This document shows positions 9,108 to 19,100 of a DNA stretch of 59,746 nt, one piece after another. Under the pieces are notes generated by a model that was given only the letters and a program-made list of their open reading frames with translations, had not been told where the DNA came from and ran no database searches. The position numbers and the translations under genes are program-made. Numbering within the stretch: position 1 is the stretch's first letter; each line of letters starts with the position of its first letter. This DNA comes from an uncultured Bacteroidales bacterium. GTDB taxonomy: Bacteria > Bacteroidota > Bacteroidia > Bacteroidales > F082. The stretch is taken from positions 1 to 59,746 of the forward strand of contig CAMYYV010000003.1 of NCBI GenBank assembly GCA_947303625.1, in the 5' to 3' direction.

Positions 9108-10136
9108 TCATTCATTGTCGCGAACTGCGTCCCGCAGTTCGGCTCTCGACAGAAACTCAATATTCCGTTTCAATCCCTCAAACCCCGCGCGTTGCATGGC
9201 GGAGTGCTTGAACAATGCCTCAAAGCCTTCTTTGTCGAGGCTTCGCCAATCTTCTTCTTTCATGGCCAGCAGCCGCTCCGAAGGCTGAAACTCAGGCTCC
9301 AGGTTCGGCAGCGCAAAACGGTTGTAAGGACACACGTCTTGGCATGTGTCGCAGCCATACATCCAGCCATTGAAACGCTCAGGGTCGTGCCCGTCAAGGC
9401 TGCCTTTGTATTCGATGGTGAGGTAGGAGATGCACTTGCGTGCGTCGATGCGAAACGGGGCCTCAAGCGCTCCTGTCGGACAGGCGTCGATACACTTGGT
9501 GCAACGTCCGCAGCGGTTGGTCATGGGTGATCCAGTCTCTTCCAACGTTACTGGAAGAAACAGGTGGCCGATGAAGAAGAAAGAGCCACCACATTGTCGC
9601 AAACTGCGTCCCGCAGTTTGTTCTACGTTTTGTTCTTCTCGGCTGCGGGACGCGGTCGTCGACCTTGTAGGGTGAATTAGTAACGTGTTTTTCCCTATGA
9701 ATCCCAAACCGCAGCGTACGGCCCAAGCACGATCTAACACGGGTGCCGAGTCGACGAAGATGCGAACGCCTTCAAGTTTTCCCGTCTGGGTCTCAATGCG
9801 TTCCAAGAGTTGCCGCATCTTGTGTTTCAAGACCTCGTGGTAGTCGAATCCATAGGCGTATTTGGCGATTTTGAAACGCCCCTTGTCGCCAATTTGTTGC
9901 TTGGGAAAATAGTTGTAGAGTACGGTGACGATGCTCTTTGTGCCTTCCACGAGAAGACGAGGGTCGTAGCGCTTCTCTTTGTTACGGGTGAGGTAGCCCA
10001 TCTCGCCCTCGCGGCCTTCGTCGAGCCATTGCTCCATGTTGGCTGACTCTTCGTCCAAGGCCGTCGCGCTTGCGATGCCACAAGCATCGAAGCCCAAGGC
10101 CTCGGCTTCAGCAACAATCCATTTTGACAATACCAT
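9108..10136 (-). CDS. queG: Epoxyqueuosine reductase QueG with in-frame insertion and altered C-terminus
   Basis: Two 4Fe-4S motifs (CGRCTKCIDACPTGAL; CDTCQDVCPYN); GFIGKNTLLIHP...GGSFFFIG split by ~26 extra residues. Confidence 0.9.
   Translation of the reverse strand: MVLSKWIVAEAEALGFDACGIASATALDEESANMEQWLDEGREGEMGYLTRNKEKRYDPRLLVEGTKSIVTVLYNYFPKQQIGDKGRFKIAKYAYGFDYHEVLKHKMRQLLERIETQTGKLEGVRIFVDSAPVLDRAWAVRCGLGFIGKNTLLIHPTRSTTASRSREEQNVEQTAGRSLRQCGGSFFFIGHLFLPVTLEETGSPMTNRCGRCTKCIDACPTGALEAPFRIDARKCISYLTIEYKGSLDGHDPERFNGWMYGCDTCQDVCPYNRFALPNLEPEFQPSERLLAMKEEDWRSLDKEGFEALFKHSAMQRAGFEGLKRNIEFLSRAELRDAVRDNE
9114..9148. repeat. Hairpin repeat copy A (CGAACTGCG-TCC-CGCAGTTCG)
   Basis: Perfect 9-bp stem, shared 5' flank ATTGTCG with copy B; encodes queG C-terminus. 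Confidence 0.85.
9593..9663. repeat. Hairpin repeat copies B and C (inverted pair) inserted within queG
   Basis: ATTGTCGCAAACTGCGTCCCGCAGTTTG (9593-9620) and inverted degenerate CTCGGCTGCGGGACGCGGTCGTCGAC (9638-9663). Confidence 0.8.
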
Positions 10137-10240
10137 TTCTTCAATCTATGGGATTGCCTAACGGCAAGAAATCATTCAAAAACCGTTTTCTGAGATTTTT
10201 GAAAGATTTCTTTGCGAAGCAAATTCCCTGAATAAGATTA

Positions 10241-10909
10241 TTAGAACGGTGCAAACGAAACACCTACCGATAGCGGATGGATTACCGGAGCATCGTGGCC
10301 GACTTCAAACACCGGGTTGAGTTGGTAGGCGGCATAGGCGGTGACCCATCTCCAGCCCACGCGCAACGTGGCCGAATAGGTGTAGCGTTCCAAATTGTCG
10401 ATATAGGTGTCCTTGTGGTGTACGATGATGCCGTCGTCATTTGGGCCCACATACTTCGTCTTGGCCATCACCAAGATGCCGAGTTTGAAGCCCACGCCAA
10501 TCTTCACTTGGTCCTTGATGCGGAAACGCAGTTCCAAGGGGATGTCGGCATAGTTTGCATTCACCTTGAAACGCTTGAAGTTCTCTAGGTCACGGCATTG
10601 GACATAGGTCAAAGTGTCAGCATAGGGGTTCAGGATGTGGCTGTACGAGAAGTAGTTGTGGTGCGACATACCTGCGCCAATGCTGACGGTGTGTTTTGTG
10701 CTCTCACCCAAGGGGAAGTTGTAGGTGATGGCCCAGCTCGCGCCTTGGTTGAAGCCACGCGCGTCCCAGTTGTCGCTGGTCATGAGTTGCAGGTCGCTGA
10801 ACAGGTCGACGCCCACGGTCACTTTTTTATCGGTCTTGTTGGCAATGAGTTGTGCAAAAGAAGTCGCCGAAACGACCAATGCGATCAAAGTGAATAATAC
10901 TTTCTTCAT
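10241..10909 (-). CDS. Outer-membrane beta-barrel protein
   Basis: 222 aa; signal peptide MKKVLFTLIALVVSATSFAQ; beta-strand-rich, C-terminal aromatic VSFAPF. Confidence 0.7.
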   Translation of the reverse strand: MKKVLFTLIALVVSATSFAQLIANKTDKKVTVGVDLFSDLQLMTSDNWDARGFNQGASWAITYNFPLGESTKHTVSIGAGMSHHNYFSYSHILNPYADTLTYVQCRDLENFKRFKVNANYADIPLELRFRIKDQVKIGVGFKLGILVMAKTKYVGPNDDGIIVHHKDTYIDNLERYTYSATLRVGWRWVTAYAAYQLNPVFEVGHDAPVIHPLSVGVSFAPF

Positions 10910-10925
10910 ATTTTAATGACTATTG

Positions 10926-10978
10926 TTTAAACTCTAAACTCTAAACTCTAAACCCTCAACTTTCAACTCTCAACTCTT
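10926..10978. repeat. CTCTAAA/CTCTCAA-type short tandem repeat, intergenic
   Basis: tttaaactctaaactctaaactctaaaccctcaactttcaactctcaactctt. Confidence 0.8.
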
Positions 10979-11417
10979 GACAGATGGCAGTGCGTTCGTC
11001 TAAAAGACGATTGATCTCTTCTTCAGAAAGATTGGGCTGGCGCAACTGGTCGTCGATGGCGGCCAGATGGGCTTCTAAGTTCTCGGTGGTGCCAGGGATG
11101 TCGGTCAGCTGTTTCTCTTTGTTGACGGGTGGCTCTTGTGGGGTTGTGGGCTGCTCTCCACCCAGTTGAGGGTTGTCGGTGAAGTTCTTCAGTTGTCCCA
11201 TGACCATCTCCATCATCTGCTTTGAGAAAGGATCCAGTTTATAGATCTCGACTTTCATTTCGTCCTTCAACTCATCGAAGTCTTCCAAAAACATCTTCAG
11301 CTGTTCTTTCTGCTCTTCGTTGATGCCGGGTATGGCGTCAAGGTCTTGTCCCTCCATCATCTTTTTGAACATGTTGAGGAGGCTGTCGAGTCCATTATTG
11401 AGGTTGTCGTCTTCCAT
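10956..11417 (-). CDS. Hypothetical protein (coiled-coil, acidic)
   Basis: Start placed at MEDDNLNNGLDSLLNMFKKMMEG; the longer N-terminus in the ORF track is translated intergenic repeat. Confidence 0.55.
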   Translation of the reverse strand: MEDDNLNNGLDSLLNMFKKMMEGQDLDAIPGINEEQKEQLKMFLEDFDELKDEMKVEIYKLDPFSKQMMEMVMGQLKNFTDNPQLGGEQPTTPQEPPVNKEKQLTDIPGTTENLEAHLAAIDDQLRQPNLSEEEINRLLDERTAICQELRVES

Positions 11418-11642
11418 AGTTTGTGGTATTGTTGTGCCGCCCATGTCATTCCGAGGATTTTGAAGGCATAGATACGCTTCGCCTAATGGCTCGGTATGAC
11501 ATGCCTTCAAAATCCGAAAGGAATCTATGGGCGTAAGAAAGGTTATCAAAAACCATTCCGACTGCAAAGAAACGAATTTTTTGCGGAATGATTGTGACAG
11601 ATTGGCAATTTTTCACGAATATTGCATCTCTAAACATGCAAC

Positions 11643-11692
11643 TCTAAACTTTCAACTGACTCTAAACTCTACACTCTCAACTCTCAACTGAC
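11643..11692. repeat. Second copy of the CTCTAAA/CTCTCAA short repeat
   Basis: tctaaactttcaactgactctaaactctacactctcaactctcaactgac. Confidence 0.8.
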
Positions 11693-11695
11693 AAA

Positions 11696-12481
11696 ATGGA
11701 TTTCACCACGATTAAGATACAATTAGGCGAAAGCATAGCCTGGGTTAACCTCGGCCGGCCTGAGGTGCGCAATGCGTTGAACGACATGTTGATAAGTGAG
11801 CTAACAGAGGCCTTTGACTGGCTCAATAGCCGCGACGACATCCGTGTCGTCGTCTTAAAGGGTAACGGCAAGGCCTTCTGTGCTGGCGCCGACCTCGACT
11901 ACATGAAGGCGATGGTCAACTACAGCTATCCGCAGAACCTTGACGATGCGCAGCGGCTGTCAAAGCTGTTTCAGACCATCCACTTTTGCGACAAGGCGGT
12001 CATCGCCTGTGTGCATGGCGCCTGCATCGGTGGGGCCAACGGCATCGTGGCTGCTGCCGACATTGTGATTGCTGAAAAGGAGACCAAGTTCGCTTTCACC
12101 GAGGTGCGCTTGGGCCTCACGCCCGCCACCATCTCGCCTTTCGTGGTCGCCAAAATCGGCCTCACCGCTGCCAAGGAACTGATGCTCACGGGACGCAGGT
12201 TCACCGCCGACGAAGCCAAGGCCTTTGGCTTGGTGAACGCAGTGGTGGCCGAAGCCAACATGGTCGACACTGAACGCCAATACATCGACCATTTCCTGCA
12301 AGCCTCGCCCGATGCCATCGCCGAGTGCAAGCACCTGCTCCGCAGGGTCACTGGCACCGACGACCGCTTCGATCCCGTCTTCCTCGACACTTCGGCGCTC
12401 ATTGCCAATCAACGCATCAGCAAGGCCGGACAAGAGGGCATGGCGGCATTCTTCGAAAAACGAAAACCGAATTGGCAATAA
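11696..12481 (+). CDS. Enoyl-CoA hydratase/isomerase family protein (crotonase)
   Basis: 261 aa; NRPEVRNALN-like, GKAFCAGADLDYM, ACVHGACIGGANGIVAAADIVIA. Confidence 0.9.
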   Translation: MDFTTIKIQLGESIAWVNLGRPEVRNALNDMLISELTEAFDWLNSRDDIRVVVLKGNGKAFCAGADLDYMKAMVNYSYPQNLDDAQRLSKLFQTIHFCDKAVIACVHGACIGGANGIVAAADIVIAEKETKFAFTEVRLGLTPATISPFVVAKIGLTAAKELMLTGRRFTADEAKAFGLVNAVVAEANMVDTERQYIDHFLQASPDAIAECKHLLRRVTGTDDRFDPVFLDTSALIANQRISKAGQEGMAAFFEKRKPNWQ

Positions 12482-12574
12482 AAAACCGCGAGCGGTTTTA
12501 TCTCCAATTCCGAAATGAACTTCAGTATTCAATTCTCGAATTCTCTAATTCTTGACAAAATAATAAACAATACC

Positions 12575-13234
12575 ATGAAAAAATTTGCAGTAATTCTGGC
12601 CGGCTGTGGCCGTAAAGACGGTAGCGAAATCAACGAGGCCATCACCCTTTTGCTCTCGCTTGAGCAACATAATTGTGAATATCAATGCTTTGCACCCAAC
12701 CGACCCCAGGCTGAGGTCATCGACCACCTTACTGAGAAGCAGGTCAAGGAGGAGCGCAATATCCTCACCGAGGCCGCTCGCCTCGCCCGCAGCAATGTCC
12801 GTTCCATCGGGGAGTACAAGGCAGACGACTACGACGGCTTGCTCTTCAGCGGCGGCTATGGCGTGGCCAAAAACCTGTGCAACTATGCCTACAAAGGCGC
12901 TGATATGGAGGTGCAGCCCGACGTAGCCCGCGCCATCGTCGAGACGCGTGAGGCCGGCAAACCCCTCGGCGGCATGTGCATCGCCCCCGTGCTGTTTGCC
13001 AAGCTGCTACCCGGTGTGTGCGTCACCTTAGGCAACGAAGGCACGCCCGACGCCGACAACATCCGCTCCATGGGAGCCTACCATGTGCAGACCGAGCACG
13101 GCGACGTGTGCGCCGACAACGAGCTGTTGGTCTTCACCACGCCTGCCTATATGCTCGACGCCACATTGAGCGATGTCTACGATGGCGCCTACAATCTAGT
13201 GGAATCGATTGTAGATTATTTGGATGGTAAATAA
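12575..13234 (+). CDS. elbB: Isoprenoid biosynthesis glyoxalase ElbB (DJ-1/PfpI family)
   Basis: MKKFAVILAGCGRKDGSEINEAITLLLSLEQHNCEYQCFAPN...GKPLGGMCIAP. Confidence 0.9.
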   Translation: MKKFAVILAGCGRKDGSEINEAITLLLSLEQHNCEYQCFAPNRPQAEVIDHLTEKQVKEERNILTEAARLARSNVRSIGEYKADDYDGLLFSGGYGVAKNLCNYAYKGADMEVQPDVARAIVETREAGKPLGGMCIAPVLFAKLLPGVCVTLGNEGTPDADNIRSMGAYHVQTEHGDVCADNELLVFTTPAYMLDATLSDVYDGAYNLVESIVDYLDGK

Positions 13235-13236
13235 CC

Positions 13237-13431
13237 TTGGTTGACTACCATGCAGGAGCCTTCAAGTATGAAGGGTATCCAGTTTGGAGGCATTCTTTGA
13301 TAGGTGGAGCAAGTTATAAGGACTTGGATTTTGGCGGAGGCCTGCAAATCATGTTTGGACCTAATGGCCAGGTGATAGGTTATGGGCCATTGGTTACAGT
13401 TGGTTACAATTTCCGCTTCTATAAGCATTAA
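13237..13431 (+). pseudogene. C-terminal remnant of an outer-membrane beta-barrel protein
   Basis: No ATG start or signal peptide; GGGLQIMFGPNGQVIGYGPLVTVGYNFRFYKH resembles a barrel C-terminus. Confidence 0.45.
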
Positions 13432-14090
13432 ATCTTATCGCCGTAGGCGAGGTCACCGGCATCGCCCAGTCCAGGCACGATGTATTTGTGTTCGTTCAGG
13501 ATGGGGTCGATGGCGGCGCACCATAGTGTGACATTGTCTAAAGGCTTGAATAATTTCATCAGGTTGTCGATGCCCGCCTGTGCGGCGATGACGCAGCACA
13601 AATGGAGTTGTTTCGGTATGCCTTTAGTGCAGAGGGCTTGGTAAGCCAATTCGAGGCTACCGCCCGTGGCCAGCATGGGGTCGGCAATGATGAGGGTCTT
13701 GTCGGTGAGATCGGGGGCGGCAAGGTATTCCACCTTGATGCCCACACTTTCGTGTTTTTCGTCGAGATAATAACGGTAGGCCGACACAAAGGCGTTGCCT
13801 GCGTGGTCGAAGATGTCTAAGAAGCCTTGGTGGAAGGGCAGGCCGGCGCGAAACACGGTGGCCAAGACGATGGCGTTGTCGGGGGTGCTTGCCTTGGCAG
13901 TAGCCAAGGGTGTTTGAATGGTGCTCTCGGAATAGTGCAGCGTCTTGCTCACCTCGTAGGCCATCAGCTGGCCGATGCGTTGCAGGTTGTGGCGGAAGGT
14001 GTTGCGGTCGCCTTGGATTTTGACGTCTCTCAGCTCGGCCACATATTGGTTGATGATACTGTGGCTGTCAGCGAAATTAATGATGTTCAT
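13428..14090 (-). CDS. upp: Uracil phosphoribosyltransferase
   Basis: MNIINFADSHSIINQYVAELRD...TLIIADPMLATGGSLELAY...YIVPGLGDAGDLAYG. Confidence 0.92.
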   Translation of the reverse strand: MNIINFADSHSIINQYVAELRDVKIQGDRNTFRHNLQRIGQLMAYEVSKTLHYSESTIQTPLATAKASTPDNAIVLATVFRAGLPFHQGFLDIFDHAGNAFVSAYRYYLDEKHESVGIKVEYLAAPDLTDKTLIIADPMLATGGSLELAYQALCTKGIPKQLHLCCVIAAQAGIDNLMKLFKPLDNVTLWCAAIDPILNEHKYIVPGLGDAGDLAYGDKI

Positions 14091-14176
14091 GGCAGAAGAA
14101 AGATTTTGGCAAAGGTAGAAAAAAATTGAGGGCGACCCGAAGGTCACCCTCATTTTTTCCGTTCTTACGGTGTCGT

Positions 14177-15466
14177 TTATCTGCTGCCTCTGCTGCTCGA
14201 ACCGCTGCGGGAGCTGCTGCTTGAGCTACGGGAGGAGCTGCTTGAGCTTGAGCTTCTGCTCGATGAGCTGGTGCCGCTGCTGCGGGTGCTGCTTGAGCTG
14301 CTGTTGACGCGGCTGCTGCCCGAGTTGCTGTTGCCAGTGCGACCGCTTGAGGAGCTGCTGCTTGTTGCATTGTTCACTCTGCTGGCGCCTGAGCTGTTGC
14401 CGGTGCGACCGCTGGAGGAGCTTGAGCTACTGCTTGAGCCGCTGTTGACTCTGCTGGTGCCTGAGCTGTTGCCAGTGCGACCGCTAGAGGAGCTGGAGTT
14501 GCTGCTTGAGTCGCTGTTGACTCTGCTGGTACCCGAGCTGTTGCCGGTGCGACCGCTAGAGGAGCTGGAGCTGTTGCTTGAGCTGCTGTTGATTCTGCTG
14601 GTGCCTGAGCTGTTGCCAGTGCGACCGCTAGAGGAGCTGGAGCTGCTGCTTGTTGCATTGTTCACTCTGCTGGTGCCTGAGCTGTTGCCGGTGCGGCCGT
14701 TCGACGAGCCGTTGCTGCTTGAGCCGTTGTTGACCGAGGCGGGCGGGTTGGAGGTTCCGCTGTTGTAGTGGCCCGAGCTCATGCTGCCTCCGTTGGTCTT
14801 GGGTCTCACCGTGGCGCTGGGGGCCTCGTTGTGGTTGTCGTTTGCTGCGGGCGGGGGCGTGCCACCGTAGTTGTGGTTGGTGGGGTAGCCACCGTGCTCG
14901 TGATGGAAGCTGTAGGTGTGGTGATGCGGATCCATCGGGGGCATGGCGTGACCGTGAGGCGGCATCGGCGGACGGAAGCCGTCGTAGTAGAAGCGGTAGT
15001 CGCCGGGACGGCGGTAGTAGCGCGGACGAGGCGGCACGTTGATCACGATGTAGTGATGGCTGCGCGGACCGTTCCACCAGTATTCGAGAGGCTCGAAGTA
15101 TTCGAAGGTGGTGAAGCTGTAGAGTTCACGATCCAGCTCGTAGTAAGGCATGATCGTGTAGACCCAGCCCGGGTTGGCGCGATAGGAAGGGATCTCGATG
15201 GAGATTCTCTTGATGCGGCCAGGGTAGACTCTCACATACTCTCTTGCGTAGTAGTAGCCGTCGTCGGGGTCAAGGTAGAGATATACATAACCCCTATAGG
15301 TGTAGTCTCCAATGTTCTCCACGTCGTAGTAGACCGTGACTGAGTTGTAGTTGTACACCATAACCGGCTGTGAGACCAAGGCGAGTTCGGGTGGATAACC
15401 ACTGGCTTTTGCTGCGATGGCTCCCGTCACTAACAGGAGGGTCATCAGGATGTTCTTGGCTTTCAT
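14177..15466 (-). CDS. Secreted protein with Ser/Gly/Arg-rich repetitive C-terminus
   Basis: Signal peptide MKAKNILMTLLLVTGAIAAKA; repeated SGRTGNSSGTSRVNSxSSSSSSS unit. Confidence 0.75.
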   Translation of the reverse strand: MKAKNILMTLLLVTGAIAAKASGYPPELALVSQPVMVYNYNSVTVYYDVENIGDYTYRGYVYLYLDPDDGYYYAREYVRVYPGRIKRISIEIPSYRANPGWVYTIMPYYELDRELYSFTTFEYFEPLEYWWNGPRSHHYIVINVPPRPRYYRRPGDYRFYYDGFRPPMPPHGHAMPPMDPHHHTYSFHHEHGGYPTNHNYGGTPPPAANDNHNEAPSATVRPKTNGGSMSSGHYNSGTSNPPASVNNGSSSNGSSNGRTGNSSGTSRVNNATSSSSSSSSGRTGNSSGTSRINSSSSNSSSSSSGRTGNSSGTSRVNSDSSSNSSSSSGRTGNSSGTSRVNSGSSSSSSSSSGRTGNSSGASRVNNATSSSSSSGRTGNSNSGSSRVNSSSSSTRSSGTSSSSRSSSSSSSSRSSSSSSRSGSSSRGSR

Positions 15467-15600
15467 AGTTGCGATTGTTTTAAGGGTTTGACTTCTATTT
15501 TTTGTGTTCACTTTGTTGTTATACCAAAACCGTGCCAAAAATCATTTCTTTGTTACCTTAAGCGTCTTTCCGTTGTCAATCTCTTTATGGCTTTCTGACA

Positions 15601-15810
15601 TTATTTTTTCGATGTGGGGAATTTGACGTAGATTTTCGAATTGGCACGTAGCGAGCCATCCAAGCCAATGACGTTGCCATAGGCGTCTTTTACTTCGATG
15701 CCCTTGAGGTTGAGGGGCAGGCTCATCGCGCGGCAATAGGCCAGCACGACCGATTTCACTTTGGCGCCGTAGTACGTACGTACTTCAGTTTCGTTGACAA
15801 AAGCTTTCAT
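15601..15810 (-). CDS. Small conserved hypothetical protein (69 aa)
   Basis: MKAFVNETEVRTYYGAKVKSVVLAYCRAMSLPLNLKGIEVKDAYGNVIG... Confidence 0.5.
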   Translation of the reverse strand: MKAFVNETEVRTYYGAKVKSVVLAYCRAMSLPLNLKGIEVKDAYGNVIGLDGSLRANSKIYVKFPTSKK

Positions 15811-15951
15811 TGTTGATTGTTTTATTTGATATTCTTCAGTTTCTCTGGGAATCTCAACAGTTCAATACATTTCCTTTAAGGAAGATGCCTTTTCGTCTGC
15901 AAAAATAGCAAAATGCCTCCGTGTTTTTCCGTTTTTTCGTAAAAAACGTCA

Positions 15952-16140
15952 AAAAATAAGTAAATTTACGTATAGACATTTTGTTTTTATTTCCTAACTT
16001 TGTCACGTGATATTCTATACTTTTGTATTAAAGACAATTCATAATTCACAATATGTCTAACTAAAATCAACTCATTATGAAAAAACTTGTACTAACAATT
16101 ATGGCGGTGATGGCTTTCGCCGTCATGGGTGTGGCCCAGG
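15952..16140 (+). repeat. Direct repeat, copy 1: promoter region plus signal-peptide region
   Basis: Near-identical to 20540-20729 (AAAAATAAGTA...TAACTTTGTCACGTGATAT...MKKLVLTIMAVMAFAVMGVAQD). Confidence 0.85.
15995..16002 (+). promoter_or_regulatory. -7 box TAACTTTG
   Basis: TAnnTTTG conserved in both copies of the duplicated upstream region. Confidence 0.45.
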
Positions 16141-19100
16141 ACATCTATTCCTCGGGCTACTTCACTAATTCAAACAGCAGGCAAGCAGCCGCTGTTTACA
16201 AAAACGCAACGAGACTCTACTACTCCAACCCGGGCGAAGGCTATTACCACAACAGTCCGGATGTGGATTACAACAACGGAGACGTCTACTGGCTGTTGAA
16301 TAGCCTGAACAGCGACGGTTCCATCAATGTGGGCCATATCGCCAAGAATAGTAATCCCACTGGTTATTTTGACACTGGGACGGGTACTTATATGGCTGCC
16401 TTTCAAAGATCTTCGTCTGGGACAAATTACTATGTTGCGGGCTGCAAAACGTACAACAATGTGAAGACCGCTTGGTTTTGGAGAACCGACTCGGGTACTG
16501 ATGGATACCAATGTGGCAATGGAAGCTATGCGAGCGAAGCCTTAGGAATTACGTTGGGTGCCAGTACAATTTACGAGTGTGGCTATCAAAATACCAGTGC
16601 AAGCACCTACCACGGCGTGATTTGGTGTGGGTCAAGTGTGAAAAAGAACTTTGATGACGGTACAAAGCTTTATGATATTGTCTATTACGACGGCTATCTC
16701 TATAGTGTGGGATCGGATAACGGCGCACTGAAAGTATGGAGAACTACGGTCTATGATAATTCATATTCAACCACCGTGAAGTTTACGCTTGCCTCATCAA
16801 ACGGGTATGGCAGTGATCGCACTAAAATCTTTATCGACGATGCTGGCGACATCTATGTGACTGGTCAAGAAGGCTCCTACGATAGAGTATGGAAAAACGG
16901 TAGTGCCTTATATTCTACAACTGCCTACTATACTTCCGTATGGGCCAACACCAACGGTGTTTACTATGCAGGTAATTCTTCCGGTGCCAAGATTTGGAAA
17001 AACGGCTCGGTGCTTTACTCACCCTCCAACTGCTCAATGGTCACCAGCCTTTACATCGACGAGCCAGAGTGCGAAGACACCGAAATCCGCAGCCTTCCCT
17101 TCACCGAGACCTTCGAGAACGGCAACACCAGCTGGCACTGCTGGACCACCGTCGATGTGGACAACAATAACGGAGGAAGTCATTACACTCCTTACTGGAG
17201 AAGAGCTTCATCAAGTACTGGCGTTACCCCATACGCCGGCGATTATTTTGCCATGCATGGATGGGGTGTCAACGCACAGGAAGGCTGGCTTATCAGCCCG
17301 AGGCTCTTCCTGCAGCCCGGTCAGGACCACACCAAGTTGACTTTCAGATCACGGGAAATTGATTCTCAATATCAAGGTGTGTGGATTTCCACCACGGGCA
17401 CCAGCACGAGCAACTTCACAGAAGTGTGGTCGCAAAGCAGCCCGTCAAACAGTTGGAAAGAAGTGGTAGTGGATCTCTCTGCCTATCAGGGTCATGCGGT
17501 GTACATCGCTTTCAAATACACGGGAACAAATGGTATCGGTTGGGCCATTGACAATGTAAGCGTCACCGAGTCGTTCCAGCCCTGCACGGGTTACTCGGCT
17601 CCTTATAGTTACGACTTCTCCAACGGTTTCGGCAGTTGCTTCACCGCCCTTGACCTGGACATGAGCGGCGGCCAGAAATGCTGGAAACCATATTCAAGCG
17701 GGGGTTGTATCTACCACCCCTACGGACAGAGCGGCGTCGCCCAAACGGGCTGGCTCTTCAGCACCAGGGTGAACCTGCCCTCGGGCAACTACAACTACAA
17801 GCTGAGCTTCAAGACCAAGAGCGAATCTAGCGGTACGGGCCGCAAGAACACGGCCTGGATTGCCGTCGACAAGACTGGCGCCCACGTTCCCGCCGACTAC
17901 ACCACCAAGATCTGGGAGGACGCTAACTACAGCAACAGCTGGACCACGATAGAGGTCGACTTGACCCAATACAAAGGCCACACGGTGAGCATCGGCTTCA
18001 AGTATGAAGGCACCTACGCCCACAACTGGTATGTCGACGACTTCGCCATCACCCAAGAGACGGCGCAATACACCATCACGGCCAACTCGAACAACACCAA
18101 CTGGGGCACGGTGTCGGGCGGCGGCACGTACGCCTCAGGCGCCACCTGCACGCTGACGGCCACGGCCAACTCGGGCTACCACTTCGAGAGCTGGAAGAAG
18201 AACGGCACGGTGGTGAGCACCAGCGCCAGCTACAGCTTCACGGTGACGGAGAACGCGACATACACGGCCTACTTCGCCGTCACGCCGGTGACGTACTACG
18301 AGATCACCACCAACGTGACGCCTTCGGGCGCGGGCACCGTCAATGGCGGCGGCACGTATCCCGAGGGTGCCACGGTGACATTGACGGCCAACGCGAACAA
18401 CGGCTACACGTTCGACCACTGGCAGGACGGCAACACGGAGAACCCACGCACCATCACGGTGACGGGCAACGCTACGTACACGGCGACGTTCACCCAGGAC
18501 ACCTACACCATCACGGTGAACGCGAACCCGCCTGCGGGCGGCAGCGTGACTGGCGGCGGTCCCTACCATTACGGCGAGACGGCTACGCTGACGGCGACGG
18601 CCAACAGCGGCTATGAGTTTGCGGGATGGCAGGACGGCAATACGGAGAACCCGCGCGCCGTCACGGTGACGGGCAACGCTACGTACACGGCGACGTTCAG
18701 CGAGGTTGGCACGACGTACTTCTCGGTGACGGCGAACGTGAGTCCAGCGGGAGCGGGCACGGTGAGCGGCACGGGTACGTACGAGGCCGGCACGGTCATC
18801 GTGCTGACGGCCAACGCGAACCCGGGCTACACGTTCGACCACTGGAACGACGGCAGCACGAGCAACCCGCGTACGGTGACGGTGAACAACGACCTGAGCT
18901 TCACGGCGTACTTCACGCACAACTCGTACACCGTCACGGTGAACGCGAGCCCGAGCAATGCGGGCGCGGTGAGCGGCGGCGGCTCGTACTACTACGGCGA
19001 TTACGCGACGCTGACGGCGACGGCATACAGCGGATATGAGTTCGTAGGCTGGAGCGACGGTTCGTCGGAGAACCCGCACCAGGTGCTGGTGACGGGTAAC

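Noticed and set aside
11418-11567. N-terminal extension MQSEWFLITFLTPIDSFRILKACHTEPLGEAYLCLQ of ORF 10956-11567
   Set aside because: Encoded by an intergenic inverted repeat; a better start (MEDDNLNNG) lies at 11417.
14177-14770. Regular repeats considered as CRISPR or mobile element
   Set aside because: Continuous coding frame for Ser-rich units, no unique spacers.
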